Shown here piece after piece: positions 1-8,707 of a stretch of DNA of 64,000 bases. Below the pieces are notes generated by a model. That model was not told the origin of the DNA and made no database searches. It was given only the letters and a program-made list of their open reading frames with translations. Each line of letters begins with the position of its first letter. Position 1 is the stretch's first letter. A program made the translations under genes and the position numbers. Source of the DNA: Hydractinia symbiolongicarpus (Eukaryota > Cnidaria > Hydrozoa > Anthoathecata > Hydractiniidae); assembly GCF_029227915.1 (NCBI RefSeq), contig NC_079875.1:21199001-21263000 (forward strand), read 5' to 3'.

Positions 1-505
1 CCATATTACAGCCTTTATAAGACTGTGCACGTAGTTAAGAGTGTTGTAAGGCAACGGCGCTAATTAGAACAACTTGGGACGTTGTAGCGCATTGAGACTG
101 GAACGACAAGTCCAATGGTAATCGGCGCAGGCAGCTGAAACCGCGTGATTTACGTGTTAGGCCTTTATTAGACTGCAAAAGGCCACATTACGGTCTTTAT
201 AGCACTGTGCACGTAGTTAAGAGTGTTCTAAGGCCATGGCGCTAAGGAAAACCACTTTGAAAGTTGTAGTGCATTGAGACTGGAAGGAATAGTCCAATGG
301 TAACCTGCGCAGGGAGATGGAGCGGCGTGATTTAATTGTGCGTCCTTTATTAGACTGCAAAAGGCCATATTACGGTCTTTATAGGGCTGTGCACGTAATT
401 AAGAGAGTTCTGAGGCCACGGCGCTAAGGAGAACCACTTGGAACGTTGTTGTGCATTGAGACTGGAAGGAATAGTCCAATGGTAAGCTAGCCAGGCAGAG
501 GGAAC

Positions 506-520
506 CACGTGATTTACGTG
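506..520. other. CACGT-N5-ACGTG dyad, representative site
   Basis: CACGT, then GATTT, then ACGTG forms a five-base inverted repeat around a five-base centre, and its left arm lies in the self-complementary hexamer CACGTG. Most monomers carry it. Variants with ACATG, AAGTG or TCGTG on one side break one arm. Confidence 0.9.
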
Positions 521-667
521 TGAGGCCTTTATTACACTGCAAAAGGCCATATTACAGCCTTTATAGGAAGATGCACGTAGTTAAGAGTGTTGTAAAGCGA
601 CGGCGCTAATGAAAACGACTTGGGATGTTGTAGCGCATTGAGACTGGAACGACTAGTCCAATGGTAA

Positions 668-677
668 CCTGCGCAGG
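668..677. other. Perfect 10-bp palindrome CCTGCGCAGG, representative site
   Basis: CCTGCGCAGG equals its reverse complement and starts about ten bases after the GGA-NNNN-TCC site in very many monomers. Common altered forms are CCTGCACAGG (likely CpG decay), GCTGCGCAGG, CCGGCGCAGG, CTTGTCCAGG and CCTGCGCAGA, which weaken or break the symmetry. Confidence 0.9.
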
Positions 678-1455
678 CAGATGGAACCTCGTGATTTACG
701 TGTGAGGTCTTTATTTGACTTCAAAAGGCCATATTACAGCCTTTATAGGACTGTGCACGCAGTTAAGAGAGTTCTAAAGCCACGGCGCTATGGAAAACAA
801 CTTGGGACGTTGTAGCACACTGAGACTGGAAAGACTAGTCCAATGGTAACCGGCGCAGGCAACTCAAACCGCGTGATTTAAGTGTGCGGCTTTATTAGAC
901 TGCAAAAGGCCATACTACGGTTTTTATAGGACTCCACACGTAGTTAAGTGTGTTTTAAGGCCACGGCGCTAAGGAGAACTACTTGGAACGTTGTAGTGCA
1001 ATGACGCTGGAAGGAATAGTCCAATGGTAACCTGCGCAGGGAGATGGAGCGGCGTGATTTAATTGTGCGTCCTTTATTAGACTGCAAAAGGCGATATTAC
1101 GGTTTTTATAGCACTGTGCACGTAGTTAAGAGTGTTCTAAGGCCACAGCACTAAGGAAAACGACTTGGGACGTTGTAGCGCATTGAGACTGGAACGAATA
1201 GTCCAATGGTAAGCTGCGCAGGCAGATGAAATCACGTGACTTACATGTGAGGCTTTTATTAGACTGGAAAAGGGCATATTATAGCCTTTGTAGGACGATG
1301 CACGTAGTTAAGAGTGTACTAAAGCAACGGCGCTAATGAAAACAACTTGGGACGTTGTAGCGCATTGAGACTGGAAGGAATAGTCCAATGGTAACCTGCG
1401 CAGACAGGTGAAACCACGTGATTTACGTGTGAGGTCTTTATTAGACTGCAAAAGG

Positions 1456-1615
1456 TCATATTACAGCCTTTATAGGACTGTGCACGTAGTTAAGAGAGCT
1501 CTAAAGCCACGGCGCTAAATAGAACCACTTGGAACGTTGTAGGGCCAATGGTAAGCTGCCCAGGCAGAGGTAACCACGTGATTTACGTGTGAGGCCTTTA
1601 TTACACTGCAAAAGG
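1456..1615 (+). repeat. 160-base monomer with a 22-base deletion (D1)
   Basis: The monomer reads GTAGGGCCAATGG where its relatives have 22 more bases between GTAGGGC and CAATGG. The deletion removes the GGA-NNNN-TCC palindrome. The identical deletion in D2 shows that it predates the D duplication. Confidence 0.93.
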
Positions 1616-3537
1616 CCATATTACAGCCTTTATAGGAAGATGCACGTAGTTAAGAGTGTTCTAAGGCGACGGCGCTAATGAAAGCGACTTTCGACGATGA
1701 AGCGCATTGAGACTGGAACGACTAGTCCAATGGTAAGCTGCGCAGGCAGATGAAACCACGTGATTTACATGTGAGGCTTTTATTAGACTGGAAAAGGGCA
1801 TATTATAGCCTTTGTAGGACGATGCACGTAGTTAAGAGTGTTTTAAGGCCACGGCGCTATGGAGAACTACTTGGAACGTTGTAGTGCAATGACGCTGGAA
1901 GGAATAGTCCAATGGTAACCTGCGCAGGGAGATGGAGCGGCGTGATTTAATTGTGCGTCCTTTATTAGACTGCAAAAGGCCATATTACGGTCTTTATAGC
2001 ACTGTGCACGTAGTTAAGAGTGTTCTAAGGCCACAGCACTAAGGAAAACGACTTGGGATGTTGTAGCGCATTAAGACTGGAACGACTAGTCCAATGATAA
2101 CCTGCGCAGGCAGATGGAACCTCGTGATTTACGTGTGAGGCTTTTATTAGACTGCAAAAAGCCATATTACAGCCTTTAAACGACTGTGCATGCAGTTAAT
2201 GGTGTTCTAAGGCGACGGCGCTAATGAAAGCGACTTTCGACGATGAAACGCATTGAGACTGGAACAACTAGTCCAATGGTAAGCTGCGCAGGCAGATGAA
2301 ACCACGTGATTTACATGTGAGGCTTTTATTAGACTGGAAAAGGGCATATTATAGCCTTTGTAGGACGATGCACGTAGTTAAGAGTGTTCTAAAGCGACGG
2401 CGCTAATAAAAACAACTTGGGACGTTGTAGCGCATTGAGACTGGAAGGAATAGTCCAATGGTAACCTGCGCAGACAGGTGAAACCTCGTGATTTAAGTGT
2501 GCGGCCTTTATTAGACTGCAAAAGGCCATACTACGGTCTTTATAGCACTGTGCACGCACTTAAGAGTGTTCTAAGGCAACGGCGCTAAGGAAAACCACTT
2601 GGAACGTTGTAGTGCATTGACTATGGAAGGAATATTCCAATGGTAACCGGCGCAGGCATCTGAAACCACTTGAGTTACGTCTGCGGCCTTTATTGGACTG
2701 CAAAAGGCCATATTACAGCCTTTATAGGACTGTGCACGCAGTTAATAGTGTTCTAAGGCGACGGCGCTAATGAAAGCGACTTTGGACGATGAAGGGCATT
2801 GAGACTGGAACGACTAGTCCAATGTTAACTTGTCCAGGCAGATGGAACCACGTGATTTACGCGTTAGGCCTTTATTAGACTGCAAAAATCCATATTACAG
2901 CCTTTATAAGACTGTGCACGTAGTTAAGAGTGTTGTAAGGCAACGGCGCTAATGAGAACGACTTGGGACGTTGTAGCGCATTGAGACTGGAACGACAAGT
3001 CCAATGGTAATCGGCGCAGGTAGCTGAAACCGCGTGATTTACGTGTTAGGCCTTTATTAGACTGCAAAAGGCCACATTACGGTCTTTATAGCACTGTGCA
3101 CGTAGTTAAGAGTGTTCTAAGGCCATGGCGCTAAGGAAAACCACTTTGAAAGTTGTAGTGCATTGAGACTGGAAGGAATAGTCCAATGGTAACCTGCGCA
3201 GGGAGATGGAGCGGCGTGATTTAATTGTGCGACCTTTATTAGACTGCAAAAGGCCATATTACGGTCTTTATAGCACTGTGCACGTAGTTAAGAGTGTTCT
3301 AAGGCAACGGCGCTAATGAAGACGACTTGGGACGTTGTAGCGCATTGAGACTGGAACGACTAGTCCAATGGTAACCTGCGCAGGCAGGTAAAACCACGTG
3401 ATTTACGTGTGAGTTTATATTAGTCTTTAAAAGGCCATATTACAGCCTTTATAGCACTGTGCACGTAGTTAAGAGTGTTCTAAGGCCACGGCGCTAAGGA
3501 AAGCCACTTGGAACGTTGTAGTGCATTGACAATGAAA

Positions 3538-3547
3538 GGAATATTCC
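3538..3547. other. Perfect 10-bp palindrome GGAATATTCC, representative site
   Basis: GGAATATTCC equals its reverse complement. It occupies the monomer position where other monomers read GGACTAGTCC, GGAATAGTCC or GGAACGACTAGTCC. The ATAT form recurs in E-type and H-type monomers, for example near 2630, 4085, 21525 and 60647. Confidence 0.9.
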
Positions 3548-4500
3548 AATGGTAACCTGCGATTCTAGATGGAACCATGTGATTTACGTGCGAGGCATTT
3601 ATTAGACTGCAAAAGGCCATATTACGGTCTTTATGGCACTGTGCACGTAGTTAAGAGTGTTCTAAGGCAACGGCGCTAATGAAGACGACTTGGGACGTTG
3701 TAGCGCATTGAGACTGGAACGACTAGTCCAATGGTAACCTGCGCAGGCAGGTGAAACCACGTGATTTACGTGTGAGTCTATATTAGTCTTTAAAAGGCCA
3801 TACTACAGCCTTTATAGGACTGTGCACGTAGTGAAGAGTGTTCTAAGGCAACGGGGCTAATGAAGACGACTTGGGACGTTGTAGCGCATTGAGACTGGAA
3901 CGACTAGTCCAATGTTAACCTGCGCAGTCAGGTGAAACCACGTGATTTACGTGTGAGTTTATATTAGTCTTTAAAAGGCCATATTACAGCCTTTATAGCA
4001 CTGTGCACGTAGTTAAGAGTGTTCTAAGGCCACGGCGCTAAGGAAAGCCACTTGGAGCGTTGTAGTGCATTGACAATGAAAGGAATATTCCAATGGTAAC
4101 CTCATAGGCAGATGTAACCGCGTGATTTACGTGAGAGGCCTTTATTGGACTGCAAAAGGCCATATTACTGCCTTTATAGGACTGTGCACGTAGTTAATAG
4201 TGTTCTAAGGCGACGGCGCTAATGAAAGCGACTTTGGACGATGTAGTGCATTGAGACTGGAACGACTAGTCCAATGGTAACCTGCCAGGCTAGATGAAAC
4301 CATATGATTTACGTGCGAGGCATTTATTAGACTGCAAAAGGCCGTATTACAGCCTTTATAGGACTGTGCACGTAGTTAAGAGTGTTCTAAGGCAACGGGG
4401 CTAATGAAGACGACTTGGGACGTTGTCGCGCATTGAGACTGGAACGACTAATCCAATGGTAAACTGCGCAGGCAGGTGAAACCACGTGATTTACGTGTGA

Positions 4501-4539
4501 GGCCTTTATTAGACTGCAAAAGGCCATATTACAGCCTTT
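4501..4539. other. Three-arm inverted repeat at the monomer junction, representative site
   Basis: GGCCTTT (4501-4507), AAAGGCC (4519-4525) and GCCTTT (4534-4539) lie in a row. The middle arm can pair with the left arm (seven bases, 11-base loop) or with the right arm (six bases, nine-base loop), but not with both. The arrangement recurs at most monomer junctions. Monomers with GAGTTTATATTAGTCTTT or GAGTCTATATTAGTCTTT have lost the left arm. Confidence 0.88.
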
Positions 4540-5613
4540 AAAGGACTATGCACGTGGTTAAGAGTGTTCTAAGGCGACGGCGCTAATGAAAGCGAACTTG
4601 GACGTTGTGGCGCATTGAGACTGAAACGACTAGTCCAATGGTAACTTGTCCAGGCAGATGGAACCACGTGATTTACGTGTGAGTCTATATTAGTCTTTAA
4701 AAGGCCATATTACAGCCTTTATAGCACTGTGCACGTAGTTAAGAGTGTTCTAAGGCCACGGCGCTAAGGAAAGCCACTTGGAACGTTGTAGTGCATTGAC
4801 AATGAAAGGAATATTCCAATGGTAACCTCACAGGCAGATGTAACCCCGTGATTTACGTGTGAGGCCTTTATTGGACTGCAAAAGGCCATATTACGGCCTT
4901 TATAGGACTGTGCACGTAGTTAATAGTGTTCTAAGGCGACGGCGCTAATGAAAGCGACTTTGGACGATGTAGTGCATTGAGACTGGAACGACTAGTCCAA
5001 TGGTAACCTGCGAGGCTAGATGGAACCATGTGATTTACGTGCGAGGCTTTTATTAGACTGCAAAAGGCCTTATTACAGCCTTTATAGGACTGTGCACGTA
5101 GTTAAGAGTGTTCTAAGGCAACGGGGCTAATGAAGACGACTTGGGTCGTTGTCGCGCATTGAGACTGGAACGACTAATCCAATGGTAAACTGCGCAGGCA
5201 GGTGAAACCACGTGATTTACGTGTTAGGCCTTTATTAGACTGCAAAAGGCCACATTGCGGTCTTTATACCACTGTGCAGTTAGTTAAGAGTGTTCTAAGG
5301 CCATGGCGCTAAGGAAAACCACTTTGAAAGTTGTAGTGCATTGAGACTGGAAGGAATATTCCGATGGTAACCGGCGCAGGCAACTCAAACTGCGTGATTT
5401 AAGTATGCGGCCTTTATAAGACTGCAAAAGGCCATGATACGGTCTTTATAGAACTGTGCACGTAGTTAAGAGAGTTCTAAGGCCACGGCGCTAAGGAAAA
5501 CCAGTTAGAACGTTGTAGTGCTGTGAGACTGGAAGGAATAGTCCAATGGTAACCTGCGCAGGGAGATGGAGCGGCGTGATTTAAGTGTGCGTCCTTTATT
5601 AGACTGCAAAAAG

Positions 5614-6341
5614 CCATAATACGGTCTTTATAGCACTGTGCACGTAGTTAAGAGTGTTCTAAGGCAACGGCGATAATGAAGAAGACTTGGGACGTTGTAG
5701 CGCATTGAGACTGGAACGACTAGTCCAATGGTAAACTGCGCAAGAATATAGAACCACGTGATTTACGTGCAAGGCCTTTATTAGAGTGCAAAAGGCCATA
5801 TTACAACCTTTAAAGGATTTTGCACGTAGTTAAGAGTGTTCCAAGGCGACGGCGCTCATGAAAGCGACCTTAGACGTTGTAGTGCATTGAGACTGGAAGG
5901 AATAGTCCAATGGTAACCTGCGCAGGGAGATGGAGCGGCGTGATTTAAGTGTGCGTCCTTTATTAGACTGCAAAAAGCCATATTACGGTCTTTATAGCAC
6001 TGTGCACGTAGTTAAGAGTGTGGTAAAGCAACGGCGCTAATGAGAACGACTTGGGACGTTGTAGCGCATTGAGACTGGAACGACAAGTCCAATGGTAATC
6101 GGCGCAGGCAGCTGAAACCGCGTGACTTACGTGTTACGCCTTTATTAGACTGCAAAAGGCCACATTACGGTCTTTATAGCACTGTGCACGTAGTTAAGAG
6201 TGTTCTAAGGCCATGGCGCTAAGGAAAACCACTTTGAAAGTTGTAGTGCATTGAGACTGGAACGACAAGTCCAATGGTAACCTGCGCAGGCAGATAGAAC
6301 CACGTGATTTACGTGTGAGGCCTTTATTAGACTGCAAAAGG
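5614..6341 (+). repeat. Single copy of the 4-monomer (728-bp) unit A-B-C-D
   Basis: Four consecutive monomers starting at 5614, 5796, 5978 and 6160 match the unit that is tandemly amplified at 61996-63815. Diagnostic marks are GATAATGAAGAAGAC and GCAAGAATATAG in A, AGAGTGCAAAAGG with TTTAAAGGATTTTGC in B, GTGTGGTAAAGC with GTGACTTACGTGTTACGCC in C, and GCCATGGCGC in D. The last monomer departs after about 6260, where it takes GGAACGACAAGTCC in place of GGAAGGAATAGTCC. On this side of the window the unit is present once and not amplified. Confidence 0.88.
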
Positions 6342-7010
6342 CCATATTACAGCCTTTATAGGACGATGCACGTAGTTAAGAGTGTTCTAAGGCGATGGCA
6401 CTAATGAAAGCGACTTTGGACGATGAAGCGCATTGAGACTGGAACGACTAGTCGAATGGTAACTTGTCCAGGCAGATGGAACCACGTGATTTACGCGTGA
6501 GGCCTTTATTAGACTGCAAAAAGCCATATTACAGCCTTTATAAGACTGTGCACGTAATTAAGAGTGTTGTAAGGCAACGGCGCTAATGAGAACGACTTGG
6601 GACGTTGTAGCGCATTGAGACTGGAACGACAAGTCCAATGGTAATCGGCGCAGGCAGCTGAAACCGCGTGATTTACGTGTTAGGCCTTTATTAGACTGGA
6701 AAAGGCCACATTACGGTCTTTATAGCACTGTGCACGTAGTTAAGAGTATTCTAAGGCCATGGCGCTAAGAAAAACCACTTTGAAAGTTGTAGTGCATTGA
6801 GACTGGAAGGAATAGTCCAATGGTAACCTGCGCAGGGAGATGGAGCGGCGTGATTTAATTGTGCGTCCTTTATTAGACTGCAAAAGGCCATATTACGGTC
6901 TTTATGGCACTGTGCACGTAGTTAAGAGTGTTCTAAGGCAACGGCGCTAATGAAGACGACTTGGAACGTTGTAGCGCATTGAGACTGGAACGACTAGTCC
7001 AATGGTAACC
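6260..7010 (+). repeat. Linking monomers between E1 and F1
   Basis: About four monomers with no long-range partner in full register. They resemble the start of D and the end of F: AACTTGTCCAGG near 6470, AAGACTGTGCAC near 6541, the GCCATGGCGC monomer near 6760, and GGCACTGTGCAC near 6905. One has CTAGTCGAATGG in place of the usual CTAGTCCAATGG near 6450. No gene or other feature is visible. Confidence 0.8.
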
Positions 7011-7069
7011 GGCGCAGGCATCTGAAACCACTTGAGTTACGTCTGCGGCCTTTATTTGACTGCAAAAGG

Positions 7070-7615
7070 CCATATTACAGCCTTTATAGGACTGTGCACG
7101 TAGTTAAGAGTGTTGTAAGGCAACGGCGCTAATGAAAACGACTTGGGACGTTGTAGCGCAATGAGACTGGAACGACTAGTCCAATGGTAACTTGTCCAGG
7201 CAGATGGAACCACGTGATTTACGCGTGAGCCCTTTATTAGACTGCAAAAAGCCATATTCCAGCCTTTAAACGACTGTGCACGCAGTTAATGGTGTTCTAA
7301 GGCGACGGCGCTAATGAAAGCGACTTTCGACGATGAAGCGCATTGAGACTGGAACGACTAGTCCAATGGTAACCTGCGCAGGCAGATGGAACCACGTGAT
7401 TTACGTGTGAGGCCTTTATTAGACTGCAAAAAGCCATATTACAGCCTTTATAGGACTGTGCACGTAGTTAAGAGTGTTGTAAGGCAACGGCGCTAATGAA
7501 AACGACTTGGGACGTTGTAGCGCAATGAGACTGGAACGACTAGTCCAATGGTAACTTGTCCAGGCAGATGGAACCACGTGATTTACGCGTGAGCCCTTTA
7601 TTAGACTGCAAAAAG
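7070..7615 (+). repeat. Alternating M1-M2-M1 monomers (364-bp periodicity)
   Basis: Monomers start at 7070, 7252 and 7434. The first and third are nearly identical (GTTGTAAGGCAACGG, GCGCAATGAGAC, AACTTGTCCAGG, GAGCCCTTTATTAG), while the middle one is the divergent ATATTCCAGCC type. This gives a local dimer period of 364 bases. In F2 the corresponding first monomer (about 50161) is of another type, so the dimeric arrangement is particular to F1. Confidence 0.85.
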
Positions 7616-8082
7616 CCATATTACAGCCTTTATAGGACTGTGCACGTAGTTAAGAGTGTTGTAATGCCACAGCACTAAGGAAAACGACTTGGGACGTTGT
7701 AGCGCATTGAGACCGGAACTAATAGTCCAATGGTAACCTGCACAGGCAGATGGAACAACGTGATTTACGTGTGAGGCCTTTATTACCCTGCAAAACGCCA
7801 TATTACGGTCGTTATAGGGCTGTGCACGTAATTAAGAGAGCTCTAAAGCCACGGCGCTAAATAGAACCACTTGGAACGTTGTAGGGCATTGAGACTGGAA
7901 GGAATAGTCCAATGGTAAGCTGCCCAGGCAGAGGGAACCACGTGATTTACGTGTGAGGCCTTTATTACACTGCAAAAGGCCATATTACAGCCTTTATAGG
8001 AAGATGCACGTAGTTAAGAGTGTTGTAAAGCGACGGCGCTAAGGAAAACGACTTGGGACGTTGTACCACATTGAGACTTGAA

Positions 8083-8092
8083 GGACTAGTCC
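8083..8092. other. Perfect 10-bp palindrome GGACTAGTCC, representative site
   Basis: The same monomer position as the GGAATATTCC site, with a different but again self-complementary core (CTAG in place of ATAT). It is found in the GTACCACATTGAGACTTGAAGG class, for example near 11518, 13338, 14612 and 22618. Confidence 0.9.
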
Positions 8093-8707
8093 AATGGTAA
8101 GCTGCGCAGACAGGTGAAACCACGTGATTTACGTGTGAGGCCTTTATTAGACTGCAAAAGGCCATACTACAGCCTTTAAAGATCTGTGCACGTAGTTAAG
8201 AGTGTTCTAAGGCGACGGCACTAATGAAAACGACTTGGGATGTTGTAGCGCATTGAGACTGGAACGACTAGTCCAATGGTAACCTGCGCAGGCAGATGGA
8301 ACCACGTGATTTACGTGCGAGGCTTTTATTAGACTGCAAAAGGCCATATTACAGCCTTTATAGCACTGTGCACGCACTTAAGAGTGTTCTAAGGCAACGG
8401 CGCTAAGGAAAACCACTTGGAACGTTGTAGTGCATTGACTATGGAAGGAATATTCCAATGGTAACCGGCGCAGGCATCTGAAACCACTTGAGTTACGTCT
8501 GCGGCCTTTATTGGACTGCAAAAGGCCATATTACAGCCTTTACTGGACTGTGCACGCAGTTAATAGTGTTCTAAGGCGACGGCGCTAATGAAAGCGACTT
8601 TGGACGATGAAGCGCATTGAGACTGGAACGACTAGTCCAATGGTCTCTTGTCCAGGCAGATGGAACCATGTGATTTACGCGTGAGGCCTTTATTAGACTG
8701 CAAAAAG

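Larger units (their letters stand above)
1..2485 (+). repeat. Segment D1, first copy of super-repeat part D
   Basis: About 14 monomers that repeat almost base for base at 8708-11192 (offset 8707) and in part at 51253-52890. Shared diagnostic marks include GCTAATTAGAAC in the first monomer, the GGACTCCACACG monomer near 930, a monomer with a 22-base deletion at 1456-1615, and the TTTAAACGACTGTGCATGC monomer near 2170. The left edge lies outside the window. Homology to D2 stops at about 2485, where the sequence switches to GTGATTTAAGTGTGCGG while D2 keeps a different continuation. No gene is visible. Confidence 0.9.
2486..6259 (+). repeat. Segment E1, super-repeat part E
   Basis: About 21 monomers matching E3 (from 58505, starting offset 56019) and E2 (from 55579). 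Shared rare marks are AATGTTAACTTG near 2821 with 58840, AAAAATCCATATT near 2880 with 58900, CCTCATAGGCAGATGTAACC near 4100 with 60660, TTGTCGCGC near 4430 with 60990, and the odd monomer with TTTATAAGACTG, GAACTGTGCAC and CCAGTTAGAACG at about 5400-5520 with 61800-61900. Relative to E3 it lacks three monomers after about 3614 and keeps one monomer (about 4910-5090) that E3 has lost. Many of its monomers carry the TATATTAGTCTTTAAAAGG junction variant. No gene is visible. Confidence 0.9.
7011..8707 (+). repeat. Segment F1, super-repeat part F
   Basis: From about 7000 to 7970 this matches 50090-51060 (offset 43091), including the ATATTCCAGCC monomer (7252 with 50343), GAGCCCTTTATTAG and GAGACCGGAACTAATAG. 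Beyond that, 8517-8707 matches 51062-51252 at offset 42545. The difference of 546 bases is exactly three monomers (about 7971-8516), present here and absent in F2. The three extra monomers contain the CATCTGAAACCACTTGAGTTACG monomer type also found in E. No gene is visible. Confidence 0.87.

Noticed and set aside
480-520. CCAAT and CACGTG motifs as promoter elements
   Set aside because: CCAATGG and CACGTG occur in most monomers as part of the consensus, with no gene, TATA-like context or unique placement nearby.
4501-4525. GGCCTTT/AAAGGCC hairpin as a bacterial-type terminator
   Set aside because: It has a long loop and no following T-run, it recurs at most monomer junctions, and there is no gene to terminate. 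It is treated as part of the satellite.
7070-7615. A basic unit of 364 bases (dimer) for the whole array
   Set aside because: The dimer alternation is local. Elsewhere the orders follow 4-, 7-, 9-, 10-, 21- and 25-monomer periods, so 182 is the basic unit.
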